A DNA stretch of 64,000 nt from Capsulimonas sp039928515 (GTDB lineage: Bacteria > Armatimonadota > Armatimonadia > Armatimonadales > Capsulimonadaceae). Below the pieces are notes generated by a model that was not told where the DNA came from, ran no database searches, and was given only the letters and a program-made list of their open reading frames with translations. Made by a program: the position numbers and the translations under genes. Of this stretch, positions 34,853-42,218 are shown in pieces. Positions within the stretch are counted from its first letter, which is position 1; each line of letters opens with the position of its first letter. The DNA lies in NCBI RefSeq assembly GCF_039928515.1, contig NZ_JBDSSZ010000150.1; one strand, 5' to 3'.

Positions 34853-36784
34853 TCACGCGTCTGAGCCGATCGAAAAACAGGGAAACTCGCTAATCCTTAG
34901 ATATGTGCTTCCATACGGAACAAGCGTTATGATCGCATCGGAACCAAGATCCTTCAAAGCAATCTCTGGAGGCGGCGCGGCAGAATCGTTAGTCAGCCCC
35001 CATCCCGGAAGCTGAACCGCGCCGGCGCTCAGCGTGACGGGAGGCGTTTGATCGGTAAAGGGCGTAGAACTGATTGCGCTCTCTTGAATGGAAAAGGCAG
35101 GGCAGGACGCATCCAGCTGGAGCGCGTAATTCCAGGGCGTGGTCGGATGCACTTCCCAATCGGCATAGGGGATCTCGCCGCTGACTTGCCGAAATTCACC
35201 GTCCACTTTCAGCGCCATCACGAGCGGCCCGCGCAGCACGGAGACGGCATGCTCGGACCGGCGCTCCACGCGCGCTTCCAGCGGCAGGCGAAGTGATACA
35301 ACATCGCCGTCGCTCCAGACTCGGTCCAGCAGATGGAACTTACCGGGAACGGCCTCTCTCTCGGCGCCATCGTTTACCCGGACCGTCGCACTCGCCGCCC
35401 ACGCAGGGATGCGCAGCCGCAGCGGGAACGCCGTGGGCCGCGCCGCGCGCACGGTGAATTGGATATGGCCTCGGAATGGATACTCCGTCGCTTCTTCTAT
35501 CGTGACCGCCACGCCGTCGATCTCGGCCGTGACAGACGACGGCGCGTACACGGCCGCGACAAGGCCGCCGTCCAGGGAACGCATCCACAGACTCGCCACA
35601 AGCTTCGGCCACCCTTGATGTAAGTTGGCTGTACAGCAGCCGAAATGCCCCTCCAGGCTGAAGAGATTGGAATAAGGATCGTTGGAGGTCCAGTCGCGGG
35701 GGGCCACCGAGCAGAGCACCTGATTGGCCTGCTGGTCGTACTGGCGCCCCGTCATGTCCTTGGTCATCGCCGCCGGGAGCGCGTTGTAAGCGATCCGCTC
35801 GATCCGATCGCCCAGCGAAGCCTCTCCGGTAATCGCCAGCATCTGCTCCAGCGTGAAAAGATATTCCGTGACCATGCACGTCTCCGCGCCCTGCGCCGGA
35901 TCACGCCCCGCCAGATGCTCGTCGCAGCTGAACGCGCCGTGGACCTGCCCATGGTAGCGGTCGAGCGTCTCGATCGCCTGAATCGCCTCTCGCGCATTGG
36001 CGGTGTCGCCGCTCTGGCGCGACCAGACGGCGCCCGACTTTACCCCCATGGCGTTGTTCACACCATGCAGAGGCAGCCACATTTCGTGTACGATAGGCCC
36101 ACTCTTCGGCCATTCCGTCTTATTTGTGTACTGGAAGTCCGCGAAGTGGGACTGCCAGTCGTACCCCTGCTGGTGAGCGACGGCCGCCAGCTCCAGCAAC
36201 CACACTTCCGCCGTTCTATCGTACAGCCAGTGCGCCGACAGCACGAGATCCGCCCAGCGCATCCGACCCCACGATCTTAAGGGACGTCCATCCAAGAGTT
36301 CCGCGATCCGATGGCACGCCGCTAGCATGGCGGGGATCACACGTTCATTGCCTGTCGCCTCTTGCCACTGGGTCAGCGCCTTGAACAGCACGAACTGCGG
36401 CCATGGATCGAGAACGACCTCGCCCGTCTCCACGTTCGGGTCGCTTTTCGGGCCAAGCCAGCCGTCCTCGTGCTGATGATTTAGGATGTAGTCCACCCAG
36501 CGCCGCGCTTTGCCCAAAAGGCGCTCGTCCTGAAGCAAAATCGCCAGGGGAATCAGCCCATCCAGCCAGTATGGACCTCGCTCCCAGCCGTCATTGTCAC
36601 CGCCGATCCAGCGGCTATTCGCGACGGATGGCCAAAACTCGTCCAATGTTCCGGTCAGACCGGCGGCCTGGACGCGCAGCTGATCACGCAGCCATCCGCC
36701 GGGGGTGATGGCGCCCAGCGGCAGCGGCTCGAAGGCGCGCGGGGCAAGAATCGGCTGATGCCCTGAAAGGGAATTTGATTTCAC
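34853..36784 (-). CDS. GH127 beta-L-arabinofuranosidase-like enzyme (DUF1680)
   Basis: 643 residues, no signal peptide, so cytoplasmic. The alpha/alpha-barrel N-terminal domain carries GAETCMVTE with Glu301 and Cys303, and GHFGCCTANLHQ with Cys383-Cys384. HypBA1 of Bifidobacterium binds zinc with Glu338, Cys340, Cys417 and Cys418, the same pattern, one Cys being the nucleophile. C-terminal beta domains start near residue 400. It should release L-arabinofuranose or a related sugar from plant glycans or glycoproteins. The start codon is GTG and lies six bases after a -10 box, so its transcript would be leaderless. It is probably monocistronic. Confidence 0.88.
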   Translation of the reverse strand: MKSNSLSGHQPILAPRAFEPLPLGAITPGGWLRDQLRVQAAGLTGTLDEFWPSVANSRWIGGDNDGWERGPYWLDGLIPLAILLQDERLLGKARRWVDYILNHQHEDGWLGPKSDPNVETGEVVLDPWPQFVLFKALTQWQEATGNERVIPAMLAACHRIAELLDGRPLRSWGRMRWADLVLSAHWLYDRTAEVWLLELAAVAHQQGYDWQSHFADFQYTNKTEWPKSGPIVHEMWLPLHGVNNAMGVKSGAVWSRQSGDTANAREAIQAIETLDRYHGQVHGAFSCDEHLAGRDPAQGAETCMVTEYLFTLEQMLAITGEASLGDRIERIAYNALPAAMTKDMTGRQYDQQANQVLCSVAPRDWTSNDPYSNLFSLEGHFGCCTANLHQGWPKLVASLWMRSLDGGLVAAVYAPSSVTAEIDGVAVTIEEATEYPFRGHIQFTVRAARPTAFPLRLRIPAWAASATVRVNDGAEREAVPGKFHLLDRVWSDGDVVSLRLPLEARVERRSEHAVSVLRGPLVMALKVDGEFRQVSGEIPYADWEVHPTTPWNYALQLDASCPAFSIQESAISSTPFTDQTPPVTLSAGAVQLPGWGLTNDSAAPPPEIALKDLGSDAIITLVPYGSTYLRISEFPCFSIGSDA

Positions 36785-36790
36785 GAGTTA

Positions 36791-36820
36791 AATATAAGGG
36801 AAAGGGGCCTTTCTTGTCAA
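36791..36820 (-). promoter_or_regulatory. Promoter of the GH127 gene giving a leaderless transcript
   Basis: On the minus strand TTGACA (36815-36820), an 18-base spacer and TATATT (36791-36796), then exactly six bases to the GTG start at 36784. Transcription would begin at the start codon itself. No Shine-Dalgarno sequence is present. The -35 box overlaps the stop codon of the upstream nth gene. Confidence 0.75.
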
Positions 36821-37563
36821 ACACTACCTTGAAGCCTAAGATCGCCGGACTTCGTCCGCATGCGTTTTTGACCGAATGGGCAGAGGTCCAGCAATGGGCA
36901 GCGCCCACAGTCCGGATTCGCATGGTAGCAGCAGCGCTGACCGTGGAACATATAGACTTCGTGATGATCGTAGACCTGCTGCGCGGTCCAGTCCGGCGGC
37001 AGCAGCGCCGCGAGTACGGCGTGCGCCGGTCCCACCGAGACGCTCGGACTCACCAATCCGACCCGGACCGCGACCCGGTAATGGTGGCTGTCCACCGGCA
37101 GCATGGGCTTGCGCAGCGGACTGAACAGCAGCACCGCCGCGCTCGTTTTAGGGCCAACTCCCGGCAGCTGCTCCAGCCAAACGCGGGCCTCGGGCGCCGG
37201 AAGCGCGGCGAGAAAGTCCAGGTTAAGCTCTCCGCGCAGCGCGGTGACGCGCCGCAAAACCTCCTGCACGCGCGGCGCCTTCTGCTCGGGCCAGGTGCAG
37301 TGCGCGACCGCCGCCTCAACTTGTTCGACAGGCGCATCCCGGACTTCCTCCCAGGTCGGCAATTGCGCGCGAAGCTCGCGAAACGCGGCGCCTGAGTCGG
37401 CGTTCTTTGTGCGATGGGACAGCAGCGAGGAGACCAGCTCGGAGATCGGATCGAGTTCATGAAAGAACGGAACGGGACAGCCGTACAGCGCGCACAGGCG
37501 CTCGTGAACGACCAGCGCTTTTTCGCAAAGCGCGGGAATCGGCTCGGACAATACTTGAGACAC
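36817..37563 (-). CDS. nth: Endonuclease III-like DNA glycosylase/AP lyase
   Basis: 248 residues from a GTG with GAGG ten bases upstream. The helix-hairpin-helix LPGVGPKTSAAVLLF carries Lys139 and LPVDSHHYRVA carries Asp158, matching catalytic K120 and D138 of E. coli Nth. Cys212, 219, 222 and 228 form the C-x6-C-x2-C-x5-C [4Fe-4S] loop. It removes oxidised pyrimidines in base-excision repair. The N- and C-termini are somewhat longer than in E. coli Nth (211 aa). It is followed directly by the GH127 gene, which has its own promoter. Confidence 0.9.
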   Translation of the reverse strand: MSQVLSEPIPALCEKALVVHERLCALYGCPVPFFHELDPISELVSSLLSHRTKNADSGAAFRELRAQLPTWEEVRDAPVEQVEAAVAHCTWPEQKAPRVQEVLRRVTALRGELNLDFLAALPAPEARVWLEQLPGVGPKTSAAVLLFSPLRKPMLPVDSHHYRVAVRVGLVSPSVSVGPAHAVLAALLPPDWTAQQVYDHHEVYMFHGQRCCYHANPDCGRCPLLDLCPFGQKRMRTKSGDLRLQGSV

Positions 37564-37752
37564 GAGTGCAGCCTCGTCTTTCTAAGGCGCTCATGCGAGA
37601 CGACGGCGCCTAATCGTCCTATACCCTGTTCTCCTTGAAGGCACACCTGCGGCGGCGGCATGGACGAAGCTTCCATATCGCGAAAAATCAGGTATGGTGA
37701 TAGAAGCAAGAGAACCCCACGCTGGATCGATACTTCCTTGGACGACGGCCCT

Positions 37753-38880
37753 ATGGCCGTCACGGAAAGCTGGCTTCATATGTCTCTGAAAGGGTGTCTT
37801 CTCGGCTCGATCATCGCGACCCTCTGCGCCGCCGCCGGCCTCCTGGCGGGCGGCGTGATTGGGTATTACATCGGCCTGAGCCAACAGGCGGCGCAAGGAT
37901 CGAGCGAGGAATGGATTCCCGTGAGCAGTCTCGCGGCTCCATTCGGGGCATTGGTGGGGGCCTGTATCGGAATAGCGGTCGGCATATGCGTGGCGTATCT
38001 CGCAAAGCTGACCGGACCGGCGCAAGCGCCCATCATCCTGGTCTTCATCATCGCTGCCGCGCTCGTTAGCGAGGAGATCCCAAGGCGTTACCAACAGCGT
38101 CAGGATAACGCTTATCTTTTGGGACGGCGGGAACAGCAAAAGTACGACCGCGCACTGGCCCGGCAGCAGGCGAACTATAGCCGTCTAGCCAGCTTTCCCT
38201 CGCTGCAATACCCTGGCGCCACTCTCCAGCCGCAGCGCCCAGGCAGCGCTCTTTCGATGACAAGCGCCAGCGCTCCGCAAGTTGTCGCGGATTACTACGG
38301 CCGTGTCCTCGCCACACCGTTGAATGCGGCGCCCTGCAGCATCGGCCCAAGCCATCACTGCTGGTCGGCGACCACGGCTTACCAGGGTGTTCCTCTGAGC
38401 ATCGTCATCTCCGATGACGATATGCATGACGGCGGCAGTTCGGCGATCGTCCTTTCCACCACTGATGATGTCCCTCTAGGCGCTGCGCCGCCGCCCAATG
38501 CGTGGACACAAACCCCGCCGCCAGCCGTTTGGGCGCAGCCCTCTCCTTCCGCGTCTCCGCCCTCACCGCCTGTCGCACCGGCAGATCCGTTGGAAACGCA
38601 GCGCGCGAAAATTGAAAAGGCGCGCGCCGAGATCAGTACGCTGAGCTACCCTGGCGCCCAGGAAACCTCGGACGGCGATCCCAGCTTGATCCTAAACTTC
38701 ACCGCCGCAGCTCCCGTCGATACGGTCGCGGTCTACTATCGCGACCATATCGGCGTCACGCTCCGCCCAGTACGAATCGGCGGAAAGCCAGGCTGGGCGG
38801 GCGATGTGGTCTATCATGGGATTCCGCTGCGCCTCTCCCTTTTCGACCAAGACGGGCTGACCTACGTCCAAATCACTTGA
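37753..38880 (+). CDS. Membrane-anchored protein with an internal duplication, unknown function
   Basis: About 375 residues (frame open from an ATG at 37660). Two N-terminal hydrophobic segments (GCLLGSIIATLCAAAGLLAGG and an APIILVFIIAAALV helix) precede a linker and two copies of a ~90-residue unit, separated by a Pro/Ala-rich stretch (PPPAVWAQPSPSASPPSPP). Both units share YPGA..., a stretch APxxVAxYY, a Trp, then Y-x-G-(V/I)-PL with beta-rich ends. I do not recognise the domain. The start at 37753 is a choice: a -10-like box near 37693 lies downstream of the first ATG. The final TGA is part of the -35 box of the tRNA promoter. Confidence 0.7.
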   Translation: MAVTESWLHMSLKGCLLGSIIATLCAAAGLLAGGVIGYYIGLSQQAAQGSSEEWIPVSSLAAPFGALVGACIGIAVGICVAYLAKLTGPAQAPIILVFIIAAALVSEEIPRRYQQRQDNAYLLGRREQQKYDRALARQQANYSRLASFPSLQYPGATLQPQRPGSALSMTSASAPQVVADYYGRVLATPLNAAPCSIGPSHHCWSATTAYQGVPLSIVISDDDMHDGGSSAIVLSTTDDVPLGAAPPPNAWTQTPPPAVWAQPSPSASPPSPPVAPADPLETQRAKIEKARAEISTLSYPGAQETSDGDPSLILNFTAAAPVDTVAVYYRDHIGVTLRPVRIGGKPGWAGDVVYHGIPLRLSLFDQDGLTYVQIT

Positions 38881-38906
38881 CAAAGCACAAACCGAGTAGC
38901 TATAAT
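38877..38906 (+). promoter_or_regulatory. Consensus promoter of the tRNA-Gly/tRNA-Cys operon
   Basis: TTGACA (38877-38882), an 18-base spacer and TATAAT (38901-38906), both hexamers perfect. The TGA stop of the upstream gene (38878-38880) lies inside the -35 box. Confidence 0.88.
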
Positions 38907-38916
38907 GAACTGTCGC

Positions 38917-38991
38917 GCGGGAGTAGTTCAGTGGTAGAGCGTTTGCTTCCCAAGCAAAATGTCGCGAGTTCGAACCTCGTCTCCCGCTCCA
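38917..38991 (+). tRNA. tRNA-Gly (anticodon CCC)
   Basis: A full cloverleaf can be drawn: acceptor stem GCGGGAG/CTCCCGC, D arm GTTC-AGTGGTA-GAGC, anticodon stem TTTGC/GCAAA with loop TTCCCAA, T arm GCGAG-TTCGAAC-CTCGT, discriminator T and an encoded CCA (38989-38991). The anticodon CCC reads GGG. It is the first gene of a two-tRNA unit. Confidence 0.95.
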
Positions 38992-39020
38992 TTTTTTGAC
39001 AAACCCAGACAACACAATAT

Positions 39021-39095
39021 GCCGCCGTGCCCAAGTGGTAAGGGAGAGGTCTGCAAAACCTTTATGCAGCGGTTCGATTCCGCTCGGCGGCTCCA
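39021..39095 (+). tRNA. tRNA-Cys (anticodon GCA)
   Basis: Acceptor stem GCCGCCG/CGGCGGC, anticodon stem GAGGT/ACCTT with loop CTGCAAA, T arm AGCGG-TTCGATT-CCGCT and an encoded CCA at 39093-39095. The anticodon GCA gives cysteine. It lies 29 bases after tRNA-Gly and shares its promoter and terminator. Confidence 0.95.
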
Positions 39096-39100
39096 AACAA

Positions 39101-39142
39101 AAGCGCCCTTGTATCTCTTTCGAGATACGAGGGCGCTTTTTA
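39101..39142 (+). terminator. Intrinsic terminator of the tRNA operon
   Basis: A 17-bp near-perfect stem (39101-39117 with 39122-39138, one T/G mismatch) has a short TTTC loop and ends in CTTTTTAA. It lies six bases after the CCA of tRNA-Cys. Confidence 0.88.
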
Positions 39143-39164
39143 ATTCTGTGTTTGTGTGTCGCGG

Positions 39165-39422
39165 TTAAACTGCGTTCGGCAGGGAACGGTAGAATGCGAC
39201 GGCGTTCAGGTAGATCGTGACTTCGCTGCGATCATCCTGCACCAGACGGATCGCGCGGTCATCATACCAGCGGATCGCGCCGATAAATTCATCGCCGCTG
39301 AGCAGCTTCACCTGGAGGTTCGTGCGGCTGTCGCGAAACTTGATCAGCTCGACTTCACGCGAAGAAATGCGCTCTTCCGAAGCGGCGCCTCCTCGGCGGT
39401 TTGAATCCGGCATCAGGTCCAT
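39165..39422 (-). CDS. Hfq-like Sm-fold RNA-binding protein
   Basis: 85 residues. The C-terminal 60 follow the Sm/Hfq fold: helix (VELIKFRDSRTN), Sm1-like LQVKLLSGDEFIGAIRWYDD with the conserved Gly and Asp, and Sm2-like VTIYLNAVAFYRSL. It resembles cyanobacterial Hfq (VEIKL-TGD-x-x-x-G-x-x-x-W) more than enterobacterial Hfq. The YKH Sm2 motif of E. coli Hfq is replaced by IYLNA. Expected to form a hexameric ring and act in RNA regulation (inference). Of three possible starts the ATG at 39422 has AGGAG ten bases upstream. It is the last gene of a glutaredoxin/small-protein/Hfq-like group on this strand. Confidence 0.72.
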   Translation of the reverse strand: MDLMPDSNRRGGAASEERISSREVELIKFRDSRTNLQVKLLSGDEFIGAIRWYDDRAIRLVQDDRSEVTIYLNAVAFYRSLPNAV

Positions 39423-39494
39423 CAGATTACGTCTCCTCATGGCGAAGGCCGGCTGGGGCAAAAGCCCGCGCCGGCCCTTCGGGTCAAACGGAAA

Positions 39495-39605
39495 TTACTT
39501 GCGGCGGGTGGACGTGGTCGTCTTGGCCTTCGCCTGCTGAACGGCCTTATAGCGCTCCTCAGCCCGCTTCCGGGTGCGGCGCAGTTCTTTCGAGCGGATT
39601 CGCAT
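39495..39605 (-). CDS. 36-residue basic protein
   Basis: The product begins MRIRSKELRRTRKRAEERYK and ends TTTSTRRK, with about 40% Lys and Arg. An excellent GGGAGGAG ribosome site lies inside the last codons of the glutaredoxin gene and the ATG follows that stop by four bases, so translation is coupled. Such Lys/Arg-rich short helices may bind nucleic acid or ribosomes; small basic families of this kind occur in Planctomycetes and Armatimonadota. I cannot name a function. It is followed by the Hfq-like gene 72 bases on. Confidence 0.72.
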   Translation of the reverse strand: MRIRSKELRRTRKRAEERYKAVQQAKAKTTTSTRRK

Positions 39606-39609
39606 GTGT

Positions 39610-39852
39610 TTATTCTCCTCCCTTTAGTAATTCGCGCAAGCGCGTATCGTTCACTTCATACTCAAACAAAACCCGCCCATCCAGCGACACCACCGGGATT
39701 TGCTCGCCATACTCGGCGGTCAGCTCGGGATCATCGTTGATGTTGACGGCGGTCAGCGTGAACGGAATGTCGCGCTGCACGGCGAGAAGCACGTCGAGCG
39801 CTTCATCGCACAGGTGACAGCCAGGTTTTGTATAGAGTGTGATGCTGGACAT
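39610..39852 (-). CDS. Glutaredoxin-like thiol-disulfide protein (DUF836 family)
   Basis: 80 residues with a compact thioredoxin fold: ITLYTKPGCHLCDEALDVLL carries the CHLC redox pair (Cys12, Cys15), and QIPVVSLDGRVLFEYEV supplies the cis-Pro and strand. The size and the CxLC motif fit the glutaredoxin-like DUF836 group (PF05768). It is cytoplasmic. Its 3' end contains the ribosome site of the next small gene, so the three genes from here to 39165 appear to form one unit. Targets are unknown. Confidence 0.85.
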   Translation of the reverse strand: MSSITLYTKPGCHLCDEALDVLLAVQRDIPFTLTAVNINDDPELTAEYGEQIPVVSLDGRVLFEYEVNDTRLRELLKGGE

Positions 39853-39909
39853 GGTTTAGTCCCCTATTATAGCCGAGACGCGCCGCCCTGTCAACGCAGG
39901 CGCCGACCG

Positions 39910-40533
39910 TCAATCTGAAAACGCAGTTCCGCAACGGCTGCAAAAGCGATCCTCGGGTTTACGCAAAGCCCCACAGCCGCCGCAGCGGATTTCCGCAGCT
40001 TCTTCCGCCATCATCCGATAGGGCCGATCCTGCGAGCCGTAATGCAGAGTCGGCTCCGGGCTCCAGCTTTGCATTTCCGCGTAGGAACGCCGCAGGATAC
40101 CCCACTCCGTCGCCCCTCGATATCGGTTGTCGAAGAAGTGCATGAATCCAAGGTCCGGCGCCTTCCCTTCGCTCTCCGCGCGTCGATACGCGTAATCCAC
40201 CATCTCCTGCTTCAGAATATTCCAGTTCGAACGTGCGACGCTAAGCACGAGAACGCCGACAATAATCGCAAGAAACGCAAAGCCGTAAGGAGCCGCCGTA
40301 TACACGACGTGCGTCTCCAGAGGCGGCAGAACACCTGCGGGAAAATACGCAGATGCACAGTCGACCGGTTGGCCATTCACAATGCAGCGCGTACCTTCAC
40401 CGTAATCCGTCACGGTCTGTCGATTCCATCCAAGCGGGCCGGCGAATAACATGATCAGCCATCCAGCATAAAATATGGATAGCCCGACATTTGTCCGCAG
40501 CTGCAGCGACCGCAGCACACCATCATCTTCCAT
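39910..40533 (-). CDS. Zinc-ribbon membrane protein, paralogue 1
   Basis: 207 residues. Two predicted membrane helices (residues about 17-36 and 82-100) flank an exported loop with CIVNGQPVDC, which could form a disulfide. After a cytoplasmic helical part (MVDYAYRRAESEGKAPDL) the C-terminus is a zinc ribbon CGGCGALRKPEDRFCSRCG. It shares this whole layout with the protein at 41511-42146. AAGGA precedes the ATG. No family name is known to me. Confidence 0.75.
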   Translation of the reverse strand: MEDDGVLRSLQLRTNVGLSIFYAGWLIMLFAGPLGWNRQTVTDYGEGTRCIVNGQPVDCASAYFPAGVLPPLETHVVYTAAPYGFAFLAIIVGVLVLSVARSNWNILKQEMVDYAYRRAESEGKAPDLGFMHFFDNRYRGATEWGILRRSYAEMQSWSPEPTLHYGSQDRPYRMMAEEAAEIRCGGCGALRKPEDRFCSRCGTAFSD

Positions 40534-40624
40534 TACTCTGAATTCCTTTGCGTCACGCGATCAATATTGCGCGACCTCAAGGATTTTTGACACGGACGCT
40601 CGCCAAAAGTTGCCAACGGATTTG

Positions 40625-41479
40625 CTAAAGGATGATATCTTCATTCGCATGGCGTCCCACCACGGACAGCTTTCGCATCGGCGCTTCTCCGTCCACGACG
40701 CCAAGCGCGCTCTCCAGATCGACACAACTTGCTATTGGCATAGTCGAGATACTTTCTCCCGCCCTCGCGTTGCTTCCGCCCTGCCAGTAAAGCGAATGGT
40801 CGAACTCCTCATGGGAGTGGATCATGCCGTCGTGGATGTGCAGCGTAGGAAAAAATATCTTGTTCGGTAGCGCCGTGGGAAACTCGAACGCCATCGGGTG
40901 CACATCCATGATGAGGGGAGTGTCTTCCACTAGTGGCGGCGGTTTCGGACGGAACTTGTCCATAAGATAAGCCCGGCGAGCCTGCCAGGGCGTCAGCACA
41001 CGCGGCTCTTCCGGCTGGGCGGCCGGATCAGGAGTTCGCAAACCTAGCTTGAAAACGGCAAAACCGTAGTCGGCGTACTCTGGCAGTTTCTCCCAAACAT
41101 GCTCCGGCAGACGAAATCTGGGATCGAGCCGGTCGAAATCGCCGATCCTCGGCACAAAGCTTGCTGCATAATTGCCGACCTGATGGACTTCCAGCATTGC
41201 AGGGCCCGCCGACGCAGGAGCGCCGCTCAAGGACAGCGTACCCAGGGGAGGCGCGAACAGCTCTTCCAGATCGTCAAAGAAGCCCGGATAACCATCGAGC
41301 GCCAGAAACCGCACGGCGTTCTCAGCATGCGACGACACCGGGATGGGCAGCACCATCGCCACCTCCATGTCCGTCTGGAAACTCATCTGATACACCAAAT
41401 ACTGCGTACCGCGCCCCGACAGACGCGCAAAGATGCAGGTGTCCGAAACCAAGCTCACCGTTCCACTGAAACAGCACAT
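40625..41479 (-). CDS. Conserved protein of unknown function between two zinc-ribbon paralogues
   Basis: 284 residues beginning MCCFSGTVSLVSDTCIFARL, with no signal peptide or membrane helix; the Cys-Cys near the start is striking. It contains MVLPIPVSSHAENAVRFL, a YPGFFDDLEELF motif, and later several His residues (FPTLHIHDGMIHSHEEFDHS) that could bind metal. I have the impression of similar proteins in Planctomycetes but know no function. It follows a GGAG ribosome site. It is flanked on both sides, same strand, by the two zinc-ribbon membrane proteins, spaced 31 and 91 bases, which suggests a three-gene unit. Confidence 0.75.
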   Translation of the reverse strand: MCCFSGTVSLVSDTCIFARLSGRGTQYLVYQMSFQTDMEVAMVLPIPVSSHAENAVRFLALDGYPGFFDDLEELFAPPLGTLSLSGAPASAGPAMLEVHQVGNYAASFVPRIGDFDRLDPRFRLPEHVWEKLPEYADYGFAVFKLGLRTPDPAAQPEEPRVLTPWQARRAYLMDKFRPKPPPLVEDTPLIMDVHPMAFEFPTALPNKIFFPTLHIHDGMIHSHEEFDHSLYWQGGSNARAGESISTMPIASCVDLESALGVVDGEAPMRKLSVVGRHANEDIIL

Positions 41480-41510
41480 AGATAATTCTCCGATGGAAGG
41501 CGGCCGATTG

Positions 41511-42146
41511 TCATGCAGACAGCGAGCAGGCGCACTTCTTGCAATATCGACTGTCGGGATCGTTCACCGTCTCGCACTTAGGGCAGACGATCTTCGCACT
41601 GCTGACCACGGGTTTAGCCGGACGGTTGACGCTGGGCGCTTTCGCCCCGACTTCTTTTTCCCACTCCAGCATTCGGGCATATGCCTGGCGCGCAATCTTC
41701 TCCTCGGCGGCGTCGCTCCCATTTTGCCGCTGAGAATCAAAGTAAAAAAGAAAGCTAAGATCGGGCGCCGTTCCCTCCTGCCGCGCCCTCTTATTGGCGT
41801 AATCGATCATTCTTCGCTTCAGCTCGTCCTTGCTTGTCTGAACGGACAGAAATGCGATTACGCCGCCTACAAAGAGCAGGCCGCTGAAGATTAACACCCC
41901 GGTGCGCGCATCGGCTTCAGAGGATGTCGACGACGTATGGATTGGAGCGTATGTCCGGCAATCGACGGGCCGTCCATCAATCATACACACGGATTCTGTC
42001 GTGGAATATGACCGTCCGCGATTCTGGGGCATTCCGATGGACATCACAAACACCAATAGGCCGGCAATAATCAAAAAAGTCCCGATACACGACTGCGTTG
42101 CAAATAGTCCGAAAGCGTCCTCTTGCGGTATTACTTTCTTCGTCAT
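41511..42146 (-). CDS. Zinc-ribbon membrane protein, paralogue 2
   Basis: 211 residues with the same plan as the protein at 39910-40533: two membrane helices (about 18-38 and 82-101), an exported loop with CMIDGRPVDC, a helical stretch MIDYANKRARQEGTAPDLSF, then a zinc ribbon CPKCETVNDPDSRYCKKC. The ribosome site is GAGGGATGA directly before the ATG. The pair arose by duplication, but the proteins have diverged strongly outside these motifs. Function unknown; a zinc-ribbon adaptor on a membrane anchor is the best description. Confidence 0.75.
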   Translation of the reverse strand: MTKKVIPQEDAFGLFATQSCIGTFLIIAGLLVFVMSIGMPQNRGRSYSTTESVCMIDGRPVDCRTYAPIHTSSTSSEADARTGVLIFSGLLFVGGVIAFLSVQTSKDELKRRMIDYANKRARQEGTAPDLSFLFYFDSQRQNGSDAAEEKIARQAYARMLEWEKEVGAKAPSVNRPAKPVVSSAKIVCPKCETVNDPDSRYCKKCACSLSA

Positions 42147-42218
42147 TCATCCCTCATGTCATTCACTTCCACGAGTTATGACACGAAGCGCGGCAAAAAG
42201 TTGCTAAGCGCCCAAGGC

